Origin: RUG11247 sp045649485
GTDB taxonomy: Bacteria > Bacillota > Clostridia > Christensenellales > Aristaeellaceae
NCBI GenBank assembly: GCA_045649485.1
Contig: JAZRPZ010000048.1
Location: 1-64,000 of the forward strand
DNA length: 64,000 bases
Reading direction: 5' to 3'
Under the pieces are notes generated by a model. That model was not told the origin of the DNA. It saw nothing but the letters and a program-made list of their open reading frames with translations, and ran no database searches. Position numbers and translations under genes: made by a program. Every line of letters starts with the position of its first letter. Positions within the stretch are counted from its first letter, which is position 1. Positions 1 to 8,031 of this stretch are shown here, piece by piece.

Positions 1-188
1 TCCGACTTACAAGTACGAAAACGAGAATGGGAGCAATGGCTTTCAGTGCGCCTACAAAGATTTCACCCAACATGGAAATGATTGCCAGCTGAGGGGCGAC
101 AAGACCCAGGCAAACACCGATCACAAGACCGATTGCAATGCGCAGAATCAGGGGGGTCTTTACATAGGATTGCAGAATACGTTTCATG
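1..188 (-). CDS. sstT: Sodium:dicarboxylate symporter family protein, SstT-like (5' part only)
   Basis: The first 62 codons of a gene that runs off the left edge. The translation begins MKRILQSYVKTPLILRIAIG and continues with VGALKAIAPILVFVLV. Both stretches match the start of the serine/threonine:Na+ symporter SstT within the DAACS family. The first transmembrane helix (about residues 14-32) and the beginning of the second are visible. The ATG has only a weak upstream purine stretch (GGAG about 12 nt away). A strong inverted repeat lies just upstream. The family assignment is good, but the exact substrate (Ser/Thr rather than Glu/Asp) is inferred from the N-terminus only. Confidence 0.75.
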
Positions 189-219
189 ATGTTTTTTTCT
201 CCAATTAGACAATATATTA

Positions 220-258
220 CTATCGGCCTGCCCGAGAATTCTCGGTCCAAGCCGATAG
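220..258. repeat. Nested inverted repeat upstream of the sstT-like gene
   Basis: Outer arms CTATCGGC (220-227) and GCCGATAG (251-258) enclose a second perfect palindrome, CCGAGAATTCTCGG (232-245). It sits between the guaA stop and the sstT-like start, in the leader of the latter. No U-run follows on either strand, so it is not a standard terminator. It could be an operator or an mRNA leader structure. Confidence 0.5.
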
Positions 259-316
259 TTTGTCACTGCTGTAAAATTGTATATCGAGCTTCAAAGCTCA
301 GGGAAAACTGATTGAC

Positions 317-1618
317 TTATTCCCACTCGATGGTTCCGGTGGGCTTGGGAGTTACATCGATAAGAACGCGGTTTACGCCCTTTACTTCATTGGTGATGCG
401 CTGGGTGAGCTTGTGGATGAGAGCCCAATCCAGTTCCTCAACGGAAGCGGTCATGGCATCGATGGTGTTGACGGCACGGATGATTACGCACCACTCGTCT
501 GCACGGGCGTGGTCACGAACACCGACGGACTTGATGTCCGGGATAGCGGTGAAGTACTGCCATACCTTGCCTTCGAGGCCGTTGTTGGCGAATTCTTCGC
601 GCAGGATAGCGTGGGACTCACGAACGGCTTCCAGAGGGTCGGGGGTGATGGCGCCGAGGCAGCGTACGCCCAGGCCGGGGCCGGGGAAGGGCTGACGGTA
701 TACCATGCCGTGGGGCAGACCCAGAGCAACGCCGCAGGCACGTACTTCGTCCTTGAAGAGCATCTTCAGGGGCTCAACCAGTTCGAACTGCAGGTCCTCA
801 GGCAGGCCGCCTACGTTGTGATGGGACTTTACCATCTTGGCAGTCTTGGTGCCGGACTCGATGATGTCGGGGTAAATGGTGCCCTGACCCAGGAACTCGA
901 TGCCGTCCAGCTTGCGGGCTTCTTCCTCGAATACGCGGATGAACTCGCCGCCGATGATCTTACGCTTTGCTTCGGGATCTGCAACGCCGGCCAGCTTGTC
1001 AAGGAAACGATCCACTGCGTCTACATAGACCAGATTCTCGCCCATGCCCATCTGCTCACGGAATACGGAGATAACCTGCTCGGGCTCGCCCTTACGCAGC
1101 AGACCGTGATTTACATGTACGCAGACCAGCTGATCGCCGATGGCCTTCAGCAGCAGTGCGGCAACTACGGAAGAGTCGACGCCGCCGGAGAGAGCCAGCA
1201 GAACCTTCTTGTTGCCAACCTGCTGACGGATCAGCTCGATCTGGTCGGCAATGAAGTTTTCAATATTCCAGTTACGCTCGCAGGCGCACTTTACGATGAA
1301 ATCGTCCAGAACCTTCTTGGAATCCTCGGGCCATACAGCCAGGTCAGCAGTACGGTTCGCGGCATTGTGGTCGACCGCGATAACGGGCAGGCCGCAATCA
1401 AAGATGGCGGGATCGACATCGATGGCAACGCCGTCAACAACGCGGTTTACGCCGCCGTTGAGGATAACGCCGCATACGCCGGGAAGTGCCTTCAGCTCTT
1501 CGGGAGTGATGTCGTGGGGATAGATCTCACTGTAAACGCCCAGCTCGCGGATTTCACGGGCAATACGGGGATTTTCAGTGCTGCCGAGGTCAAGGATAGC
1601 TATCATGCTCTGAATCAT
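317..1618 (-). CDS. guaA: GMP synthase (XMP aminase) with collapsed glutaminase domain
   Basis: Converts XMP to GMP with ATP and an amino donor, the last step of guanine nucleotide synthesis. The start is the ATG at 1618, with GGAGG 8 nt upstream; 433 residues, against about 510 for typical GuaA. Residues about 130-433 are a normal ATP pyrophosphatase plus dimerisation domain: P-loop SGGVDSS at 144-150, GQGTIYPD, QPFPGPGLGVR and the C-terminal KPTGTIEWE. Residues 1-110 start like a class I glutaminase (LDLGSTENPRIAREIRELGV), but where the nucleophile motif GxCYGMQ belongs the chain reads PVIAVDHNAANRTADLAV. It then goes straight to the linker, so about 75 residues including the catalytic Cys, His and Glu are absent. 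It probably uses free ammonia or a partner glutaminase (inference). The gene has its own promoter at 1685-1713. Confidence 0.93.
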   Translation of the reverse strand: MIQSMIAILDLGSTENPRIAREIRELGVYSEIYPHDITPEELKALPGVCGVILNGGVNRVVDGVAIDVDPAIFDCGLPVIAVDHNAANRTADLAVWPEDSKKVLDDFIVKCACERNWNIENFIADQIELIRQQVGNKKVLLALSGGVDSSVVAALLLKAIGDQLVCVHVNHGLLRKGEPEQVISVFREQMGMGENLVYVDAVDRFLDKLAGVADPEAKRKIIGGEFIRVFEEEARKLDGIEFLGQGTIYPDIIESGTKTAKMVKSHHNVGGLPEDLQFELVEPLKMLFKDEVRACGVALGLPHGMVYRQPFPGPGLGVRCLGAITPDPLEAVRESHAILREEFANNGLEGKVWQYFTAIPDIKSVGVRDHARADEWCVIIRAVNTIDAMTASVEELDWALIHKLTQRITNEVKGVNRVLIDVTPKPTGTIEWE

Positions 1619-1684
1619 CGTTGTATCCTCCAATCAAGTCGGAAAAGTTTAAGTATCCTACTATTACACAAAAACCACAGAAAA

Positions 1685-1713
1685 ATTATTGCACATGCGC
1701 GGGAATCTGTCAA
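1685..1713 (-). promoter_or_regulatory. Sigma-A-type promoter for guaA
   Basis: On the minus strand, TTGACA (1713-1708) is separated by exactly 17 nt from AATAAT (1690-1685), about 65 nt before the guaA start. The -35 box lies in the loop of the inverted repeat at 1691-1725, and one arm of that repeat forms most of the spacer. Confidence 0.65.
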
Positions 1714-1725
1714 CCGCGCATGTGC
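1691..1725 (-). terminator. Inverted repeat between gltS and guaA, likely gltS terminator
   Basis: Perfect 12-bp arms GCACATGCGCGG and CCGCGCATGTGC around an 11-nt loop. On the minus strand it is followed by AATAATTTTTC, consistent with an intrinsic terminator for gltS. The same DNA carries the guaA promoter, so it may also be an operator. Confidence 0.6.
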
Positions 1726-1741
1726 TAACATAGGTAATTTT

Positions 1742-3118
1742 TTATTTATTCTTTCTGCGCGCTTTGTAAATTATGAACAGAAGCGCCACAAGATACAGCG
1801 CGACAAGACCGAATGTGACAAAGCACATCAGGTCACTGCGGGTGGCAAGGCTTACGAGCACCAGCATGGGTGCGCCGAAAACAATGCCGTAACTGGAACC
1901 TACTACCAGATTGTCAGCTGCAGGAGTCTTGAGTTCAGGGTCGATCTCCCTGAGCAGCAGCACGCCGGAACCGATGGTACCGGTGAGCATGCCATACATG
2001 GAGATAAGTCCCTCGCGGAAATAATTGCCGTATACATGCTTACATACCACGCGCAGGAAGAACCAGGTCACAGCGCCGCCCGCAACTGCCATCAGTACGA
2101 AGGGCACCCACAGACCGCTGATGTCCTCGGGATTGATGGCTGCGATACCGGCAACGATCATCAGATCGAAGAAGAAACCGGAGATACGGTTGAGCAGGTA
2201 GTTGTTCTGATACTGACGGTTGATTATCTTCATCTTGCGGCCCTTCTCAAGGATAACGCGGGTGAGCATCGCAAAAACAGAACCGATGATGAAGTTGAAT
2301 CCCCACAGAAGGGAATTGAGCGTGTTGCCCAGACCTTCGGATATGGCAGAAAGACCGGAAGTAATGCCCCAGGTAGCGAGGTAAGTGGCAAGATAGACCA
2401 CCATTACCATTGCAAGCTGCATGGAGAGCTTATCGACAGAATCGGAAACAGGTATCTCGTTCTTTTCCTGAAAGAAGTTTGCGGAAAGGTTTTCGGAAGT
2501 CTCTTCCTTGTTTCCCTTTGCCAGCAGACCCTTCTTTGCCCAGTGGTTGAGCATCACAACGCCCACGGTGCAGGCGCAGAGATAACCTGCTGCCGCGATG
2601 GAAAGACCAAAGCTGCGTCCACCGACAAAGCCCAGCGCTTCATAGGAACCGCCGATATTGTTTGCCTGACCGGGGCCCTGACCGTAGCCCATGGGCAGCA
2701 GAAGACCCGCAGCCTTGAACATATCTGGCTTGATGGTGTATGCAAGGGCGATGGTTATCACAAGACCCACCAGCGCCTGCACAAGATATGTACTTACTAT
2801 GATAGCGCCGGATTTGAGTCCGACAAGGTTGTTGTTATCCTGCTTCTGCTTGTCAACAGTGCGCAGCGACATTGCTATGAATCCCAGGGCAATGCAGTGG
2901 TATACCAGGAATTCAAGGAATTCGGTGTTTGCCTTGTAAAGGCCGGTAACCTTGCACAGAAGCAGTATGAAGCCTGCCATTACCGACACGGGCATGAGAC
3001 CCTTGCGGATGAAAGGTACCTTACGCCTGAGCATGTTTGCCAGCAGAATGGAACCGGCGATTATACCCAACTGTATCATCGCGCTCCAGAGAGAGGCGTT
3101 TGCTGCTGAATAATCCAT
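1742..3118 (-). CDS. gltS: Sodium/glutamate symporter GltS family
   Basis: 458 residues with about a dozen hydrophobic segments. It begins MDYSAANASLWSAMIQLGII and carries the GltS-type glycine-rich stretch GYGQGPGQANNIGGSYEALGF near residue 145. A second inverted-repeat-like half holds GMLTGTIGSGVLLLREID near residue 370, as in the two-fold GltS architecture. It imports glutamate with Na+ across the cytoplasmic membrane. The start has GGAGG 6 nt upstream. It begins 13 nt after the acyltransferase gene and is probably co-transcribed with it from the promoter near 4340. Confidence 0.88.
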   Translation of the reverse strand: MDYSAANASLWSAMIQLGIIAGSILLANMLRRKVPFIRKGLMPVSVMAGFILLLCKVTGLYKANTEFLEFLVYHCIALGFIAMSLRTVDKQKQDNNNLVGLKSGAIIVSTYLVQALVGLVITIALAYTIKPDMFKAAGLLLPMGYGQGPGQANNIGGSYEALGFVGGRSFGLSIAAAGYLCACTVGVVMLNHWAKKGLLAKGNKEETSENLSANFFQEKNEIPVSDSVDKLSMQLAMVMVVYLATYLATWGITSGLSAISEGLGNTLNSLLWGFNFIIGSVFAMLTRVILEKGRKMKIINRQYQNNYLLNRISGFFFDLMIVAGIAAINPEDISGLWVPFVLMAVAGGAVTWFFLRVVCKHVYGNYFREGLISMYGMLTGTIGSGVLLLREIDPELKTPAADNLVVGSSYGIVFGAPMLVLVSLATRSDLMCFVTFGLVALYLVALLFIIYKARRKNK

Positions 3119-3131
3119 AATATCCCTCCTG

Positions 3132-4274
3132 TTACTTCTGTCTGTTGGCGTTGAGCCAAACTATCCTGTATTTTCTGAGGCAATCCACAGTCATGGTCCT
3201 CAGTTCATAATAGATATCGTCATAAACGAAGAACAGTCTGTTAGTGCGTACGATACCCATGTTGTGAATCTTTTCAAGCTCGAAGCACTTGTCCCCGATA
3301 TACAGCGCGCCGTCCTTCAGGGTAAGCCTGCCCACATGCAGCTCGGTCACCCCATGGTCATCGGAAACCTGGCTGAGATGGATATTCTCATCGGAGAACA
3401 TTTCCCCGCCGTGCTCGAAATCACCGGCGGCGATCTTCTCATTCTGCCATGCGTCCCATTCACCCACGGTGCGGAAAGGCTCTGCGGGGCTGAATTCGCC
3501 GTATTCGGTGAATTCCACCTTCATGCCGCATTCGCATTCAAGGTAAATGCCGCTGCTCTTCATCCTGCCCACGCGATTGCACTTGGGGCAGAGGCACAGC
3601 ATGCTTTCCAGTGCCTCGGCACGCTTCCTGCTGCGGAAACGTATCTTTTCGGTCTTCTGCCTTTCCTGAGCGTCTTCGTAAATATCGCGGTTGATGGCAG
3701 CCGCCACTTCATCGGGACGCATCTTTTTAAGCTCTTCCGGCTGATAAACGTTCACCACATGACCGTTCATCCTGCCGCGGCGCTGTCCCGCACTCCAGCG
3801 GGGCATTGTGAAATAGCCGCCTTCTATGCGGTAAGTCACCAGAGGTGCGCCGCTTGCCTTCGCGAGGGTGCCGGTAGCAGTGAATATCTCTACGCTGCGT
3901 CCGTCCCAGGTACACTCACCTTCCGCAAACAGACCCACGCTGCCGCCTGCCTTTATGGTACGCAGGCTGGACATCGCCGCATCAAGACCGGAAGATCCCT
4001 TGCGCCTTGCGATGGGTGCCACGAGGAAATTGATAAGCTTGGATACAAAGCCCATTCTGAAAAGATGTTCGCTTGCCACAAAGTGCAAATTCGTCTTCGG
4101 GAAGCTCATCGCCATCAGCAGCGGGTCCCAGTTGGTGACGTGATTGGATATCACGAGACACGGTCCTTCCGGCATATACTTATCATGCTTGTAATTGAAT
4201 TTAAGCTCAATAAACTTATGAGCTATGAAATACAGGCACTTCCAGACACGCCTGTAATGTTTCTCAGTACGCAT
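3132..4274 (-). CDS. 1-acyl-glycerol-3-phosphate acyltransferase (PlsC-like) with C-terminal zinc-ribbon/extension domain
   Basis: 380 residues. The ATG at 4274 has a G-rich Shine-Dalgarno 6 nt upstream; a TTG four codons earlier is possible but would overlap that site. Residues about 30-220 are a PlsC/LPLAT domain: NHVTNWDP (the HX4D motif in NHxTNWD form) near 48, then FAEGECTWDG, the LPLAT FPEGxR-like block. Instead of ending there, the protein adds about 150 residues containing CPKCNRVG...YLECECG, a four-cysteine zinc-ribbon-like knuckle, and a tail with two beta-rich segments. It is expected to acylate lysophosphatidate at the membrane. The role of the extension is unknown. First gene of the plsC-gltS unit. 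Confidence 0.82.
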   Translation of the reverse strand: MRTEKHYRRVWKCLYFIAHKFIELKFNYKHDKYMPEGPCLVISNHVTNWDPLLMAMSFPKTNLHFVASEHLFRMGFVSKLINFLVAPIARRKGSSGLDAAMSSLRTIKAGGSVGLFAEGECTWDGRSVEIFTATGTLAKASGAPLVTYRIEGGYFTMPRWSAGQRRGRMNGHVVNVYQPEELKKMRPDEVAAAINRDIYEDAQERQKTEKIRFRSRKRAEALESMLCLCPKCNRVGRMKSSGIYLECECGMKVEFTEYGEFSPAEPFRTVGEWDAWQNEKIAAGDFEHGGEMFSDENIHLSQVSDDHGVTELHVGRLTLKDGALYIGDKCFELEKIHNMGIVRTNRLFFVYDDIYYELRTMTVDCLRKYRIVWLNANRQK

Positions 4275-4321
4275 AATGTCCCCCAACAGTCTGTCGAATT
4301 ATGACGTATTTTTACCCATTA

Positions 4322-4350
4322 ATTATAGCATACCGTTCTCTCAATGTAAA
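4322..4350 (-). promoter_or_regulatory. Promoter for the acyltransferase-gltS operon
   Basis: Minus strand TTTACA (4350-4345), 17-nt spacer, TATAAT (4327-4322). It lies about 45 nt before the acyltransferase start. Confidence 0.6.
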
Positions 4351-4383
4351 TAATGTTGGCTTTAGAGCAATTCGTTCTAATTG

Positions 4384-4413
4384 TTGACCGTGCAACTTTG
4401 TTCCTGCTATACT
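4384..4413 (+). promoter_or_regulatory. Promoter for the alcohol/aldehyde dehydrogenase operon
   Basis: TTGACC, 18-nt spacer, TATACT, about 40 nt before the dehydrogenase start. It is divergent from the promoter at 4322-4350. Confidence 0.5.
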
Positions 4414-4455
4414 TTATTTTGCAAAAATATGATATGATCAAAAAGGTAAGAAGCA

Positions 4456-5670
4456 ATGCATCCCATCAAAAAAGTATTCTGCCGCATATATCAGGCGGCA
4501 TTTCACGCGGCACTGCCTGTGCTGCCCTACCGCGAACCCCACATTATGCACAGCGTGAATGAAGTACCCGCAATGCTCGAAAGGCTCGGAAAACGTTCTG
4601 CACTGCTGATAACGGATTCTTTTCTGCGCAAAGCCGGAGTGACTGCCGCGCTTGAAAAGTCAATGTCGAAAAGCACTGTGCGCCTTGCGGTTTACGACGG
4701 CACCCGCCCGAACCCTACTGTAGATAATGTAAGCGAAGCCCGCAGGATATATCTTCGCGAAAAGTGCGATTGCCTCATAGCCTTCGGCGGCGGTTCATCC
4801 ATTGACTGTGCAAAGGCTCTGGGCGCACGTCTGGCACATCCAAGGAGAAGTCTCGACAGCCTGAAAGGCGATCTCAGGGTATTCAGAAAACTGCCCACAC
4901 TCGTTGCCATTCCCACCACCGCAGGCACGGGCAGCGAGGTAACGGTCACCGCAGTCATAACCGACCCGGCAAAAAAACATAAATATACAATGAATTCTTT
5001 CCCGCTCATTCCCAGCCACGCAGTGCTCGACCCGGAGGTCACCCGTTCGCTGCCCCCGCAGCTTACTGCCACCACGGGAATGGATGCGCTTACCCATGCC
5101 GTGGAGGCCTACATCGGCCGCTCCACCAGCAAGGAGACCCGCCGGCTGTCCTGCGAAGCCGTAAAGCTGGTATTTGAAAACGTTGAAAAAGCTTACCGCG
5201 ACGGCAATGATATAAATGCCCGTTCAAACATGCTGACCGCCGCCTACAAGGCAGGCATCGCATTTTCAAAATCCTATGTCGGCTATGTGCATGCCGTAGC
5301 CCATTCGCTTGGCGGACAGTACAACATACCTCACGGCCTTGCAAATTCCGTGCTGCTGCCCATCTTCCTTGAAGCATACGGCAAGACCATACACAAAAAG
5401 CTCTATGAGCTTGCCGTTTATACCGGCATTTCATCCGAAAGCGAAAGCTATGCCGAAGCGGCATACAAATTCATTCAGACCGTGCGCGATATGAACAGCA
5501 GCATGGGCATACCCGAAAAGATACCGGGAATAAAGAGTGCCGATATTCCTGCCATGGCAAAGCACGCCGGAAGAGAAGGAAATCCCCTCTATCCTGTACC
5601 TGTTCTGATGGACGCAAAGGAGCTTGAACGCTTCTACCACATAGTATCCGAAGGGAGCAGCAAAATATGA
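4456..5670 (+). CDS. Iron-containing alcohol dehydrogenase
   Basis: 404 residues, a normal length for group III (Fe) alcohol dehydrogenases. Visible motifs are the nucleotide-binding GGGSSIDCAKA near residue 114, TTAGTGSEVT near 155, and the metal-binding region GMDALTHAVEAYIGR followed by VHAVAHSLGGQYNIPHG with the conserved histidines. It probably reduces aldehydes to alcohols with NAD(P)H in the cytoplasm. The aldehyde dehydrogenase downstream overlaps it by 4 nt (ATGA), so the two are translationally coupled and may share an aldehyde substrate. The N-terminal about 30 residues are unusually basic and precede the usual start of the fold. The Shine-Dalgarno (AAGGTAAGAAG) is modest. Confidence 0.9.
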   Translation: MHPIKKVFCRIYQAAFHAALPVLPYREPHIMHSVNEVPAMLERLGKRSALLITDSFLRKAGVTAALEKSMSKSTVRLAVYDGTRPNPTVDNVSEARRIYLREKCDCLIAFGGGSSIDCAKALGARLAHPRRSLDSLKGDLRVFRKLPTLVAIPTTAGTGSEVTVTAVITDPAKKHKYTMNSFPLIPSHAVLDPEVTRSLPPQLTATTGMDALTHAVEAYIGRSTSKETRRLSCEAVKLVFENVEKAYRDGNDINARSNMLTAAYKAGIAFSKSYVGYVHAVAHSLGGQYNIPHGLANSVLLPIFLEAYGKTIHKKLYELAVYTGISSESESYAEAAYKFIQTVRDMNSSMGIPEKIPGIKSADIPAMAKHAGREGNPLYPVPVLMDAKELERFYHIVSEGSSKI

Positions 5671-7046
5671 CTTCCGCAGAAATGGATCGCATCCTTGAGG
5701 CGCAGCGACGTTTTTTCGCAACGGGCGCCACTCTTGATATCAAATTCCGCAAGGCGATGCTGAAAAAACTGTACAACGCAGTAAAAGCACGCGAAAAGGA
5801 TATAACCGACGCGCTTACCGCCGACCTTGGCAAAAGCGCTTTCGAAGGATTTATGTGTGAAGCCGGACTGGCCCTGACCGAAGTAAGTCACATGATCAGG
5901 AATCTTGCGCGCTATTCACGCCGCAGGATTGTGCCTACTCCCATCACACAGTTTCATTCCGTAAGTTATGTCAAGCCCTGTCCTTACGGCAATGTGCTCA
6001 TCATGAGTCCGTGGAATTACCCCTTCCTGCTGACTATCGATCCCCTTGCGGACGCTATCGCTGCCGGCAACACCTGCATCGTGAAGCCCAGCGCTTACTC
6101 CCCTGCCACTTCCAAAGTGATTTCAGAGATCATCTCAGAATGCTTTCCCGAAGAATATATTTCCGTAGTTACCGGCGGCAGGCAGGAAAATGCCGCCCTT
6201 CTGGAGAAAAAGTTTGATATGATCTTTTTCACCGGCAGCAAGAACGTAGGCAAAGAAGTTCTTCGCAGGGCGGCGGAGCATCTTACTCCCGCCGTGCTGG
6301 AACTGGGCGGCAAAAGCCCCTGCATAGTGGATGATACCGCGAACATCGCCCTTGCCGCAAAGCGCATAGTCTTCGGCAAATTTCTCAATTGCGGTCAGAC
6401 CTGCGTAGCGCCGGATTACATTCTCTGCGCAAGCACCATAAAGGACAAGCTCATTTCCGAAATCAAATATCAGATCGAAACACAGTACGGCTCCTATCCC
6501 CTCGGCAACAACGATTACGGAAAGATAGTGAACAAACGCCATTACGATCGCATTTGCGGTCTCATTGACCAGACAAAGGTAGTCTGCGGCGGCAAAAATG
6601 ACGATGCGACTCTGCGCATAGAGCCTACCGTTATGGCAGACGTGGACCGGAACGATCCCGTAATGCAGGAAGAGATATTCGGACCCGTGCTGCCCATACT
6701 CACCTACGATGATTTCAGCGAAGTGATTCCCATGGTGGAATCCCGCGACAAGCCGCTGGCGCTGTACATCTTCTCTTCCGACAAAAAGCGCATTGCGGAT
6801 ATCACCGCCCGCTGCCGCTACGGCGGAGGCTGCGTGAACGATGTCGTCATACATCTTGCTACCAGCGCAATGGGCTTCGGCGGCGTAGGCGAAAGCGGAA
6901 TGGGCGCATACCACGGCAAGACCGGCTTCGACGCATTCTCACATCTGAAGAGCATTCTCGATAAGAAGACCTGGCTCGACCTTCCCATGCGTTATCAGCC
7001 TTATAACCGCTTCTACGGCAAACTTCTCAGGCTTTTCCTGAGATGA
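5667..7046 (+). CDS. Aldehyde dehydrogenase, class 3-like
   Basis: 459 residues. It shows the ALDH signature ELGGKSP (general-base Glu) near residue 210 and the nucleophile block GKFLNCGQTCVAPDY near 240. PWNYPF near 113 and EEIFGPVLPI near 330 are also present. The short length, the absence of an N-terminal extension and the basic hydrophobic end FYGKLLRLFLR fit the ALDH3/fatty-aldehyde type rather than CoA-acylating AdhE. It oxidises an aldehyde to the acid with NAD(P)+. It overlaps the Fe-ADH stop by 4 nt, and a DegV gene follows after 19 nt, so the three probably form one operon. Confidence 0.9.
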   Translation: MTSAEMDRILEAQRRFFATGATLDIKFRKAMLKKLYNAVKAREKDITDALTADLGKSAFEGFMCEAGLALTEVSHMIRNLARYSRRRIVPTPITQFHSVSYVKPCPYGNVLIMSPWNYPFLLTIDPLADAIAAGNTCIVKPSAYSPATSKVISEIISECFPEEYISVVTGGRQENAALLEKKFDMIFFTGSKNVGKEVLRRAAEHLTPAVLELGGKSPCIVDDTANIALAAKRIVFGKFLNCGQTCVAPDYILCASTIKDKLISEIKYQIETQYGSYPLGNNDYGKIVNKRHYDRICGLIDQTKVVCGGKNDDATLRIEPTVMADVDRNDPVMQEEIFGPVLPILTYDDFSEVIPMVESRDKPLALYIFSSDKKRIADITARCRYGGGCVNDVVIHLATSAMGFGGVGESGMGAYHGKTGFDAFSHLKSILDKKTWLDLPMRYQPYNRFYGKLLRLFLR

Positions 7047-7065
7047 ACGAAAGGATATGAATAAT

Positions 7066-7911
7066 ATGAACGTACGCATAATGTGTGATTCCACGGCAGA
7101 CCTTACTCCCGAAGTAAAGGCAAAGGTATCCCGTATCATCCCCCTCACGGTAAACTTTGACGGCGTGGAATACATCGACGGCGTTACCATAGACCACAAG
7201 GAATTTTACCGCATGCTGCTGGAGTGTGAAAACCTTCCCACCACCAGCCAGCCTGCACCTGCCCTTTTCAGCGAGGCATTCGAGGAAGCTGTCAGCGCAG
7301 GCGACGACGTGGTCGTTATAACCATATCCCAGCACATCTCCGGTACATATCAGTCCGCCAGCATCGCCGCAGCGGATTTCCCCGGACGTGTGCATGTTGT
7401 GGACAGCAAAAATCTGTGCATCGCCTCCGGAATACTGGTTGAATATGCAACCCGTCTGGCAGACGAAGGCAAGTCCGCCGCCGAGATTTCCGAAATCCTC
7501 AACCGCGAACGTGACCGCGTGCACCTCATCGCAGTCTTCGATACCATGAAGAACCTTATAAAGGGCGGCCGCATTTCCAAGGTAAAGGGTCTGGCCGGAG
7601 AACTTCTGGGCATCAAGCCCGTTATCGGCACCAGAGACGGCAAGATAACTATCTTCGGCAAAGCCCGCGGCAGGAAGATGGCCGATTCCATGATGACCAA
7701 GGAAATCCTCAGCCGCGGCGGCGTGGATTTCTCCATGCCCATGCTGCTGGGTTACACCGGCGTTGACGACCACATCCTGCGCGCCTATCTTGATAAGACT
7801 CCCGAAATGTGGCAGGGACGCATGGCTGAACTGCGCACTTCTCTGGTAGGCATCGCCGTCGGTACCCATGCCGGTCCCAATGCAATGGCAATAGCCTTCT
7901 TCGGAGCGTAA
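7066..7911 (+). CDS. DegV family fatty-acid-binding protein
   Basis: 281 residues. The family start VRIMCDSTADLTPE is followed by ITISQHISGTYQSA and the fatty-acid pocket signatures KNLIKGGRISK and KPVI. DegV proteins bind a fatty acid between two alpha/beta domains, and FakB-type members feed it to a FakA kinase. No fakA is seen here. Of two ATGs, the second (7066) has AAAGGA at 10 nt, while the first (7057) has it only 1 nt away, so 7066 is chosen. It is probably the last gene of the ADH-ALDH operon. Confidence 0.9.
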   Translation: MNVRIMCDSTADLTPEVKAKVSRIIPLTVNFDGVEYIDGVTIDHKEFYRMLLECENLPTTSQPAPALFSEAFEEAVSAGDDVVVITISQHISGTYQSASIAAADFPGRVHVVDSKNLCIASGILVEYATRLADEGKSAAEISEILNRERDRVHLIAVFDTMKNLIKGGRISKVKGLAGELLGIKPVIGTRDGKITIFGKARGRKMADSMMTKEILSRGGVDFSMPMLLGYTGVDDHILRAYLDKTPEMWQGRMAELRTSLVGIAVGTHAGPNAMAIAFFGA

Positions 7912-7926
7912 TAATACCTTCCGGGC

Positions 7927-7955
7927 TTGACACAGCCGCAAAAATGTGATATTTT
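7927..7955 (+). promoter_or_regulatory. Promoter in front of the MATE exporter leader
   Basis: TTGACA (7927-7932), 17-nt spacer, TATTTT (7950-7955), only 15 nt after the degV stop. A start near 7962 would give a leader of about 70 nt that contains the terminator hairpin at 7978. Confidence 0.6.
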
Positions 7956-7977
7956 ATCCACAGAAGTTGGATGCATT

Positions 7978-8012
7978 ACGTGCTGCCGAATCGATTGGCA
8001 GCACGTTTTTTG
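7978..8012 (+). terminator. Intrinsic terminator / putative attenuator before the MATE gene
   Basis: A perfect 10-bp stem ACGTGCTGCC / GGCAGCACGT with a 9-nt loop, followed by a T-rich tract broken by single G. It lies between a good promoter and the MATE gene, whose AAGGAG begins 6 nt after the tract. It may simply end degV transcription, or act as a conditional attenuator of the exporter. Confidence 0.7.
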
Positions 8013-8031
8013 TTTTTTAAGGAGTGTTTTT

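Noticed and set aside
413..3109. An 898-residue open frame on the plus strand
   Set aside because: It runs antisense across guaA and gltS, both with clear family motifs and ribosome sites. Its translation has no recognisable domain.
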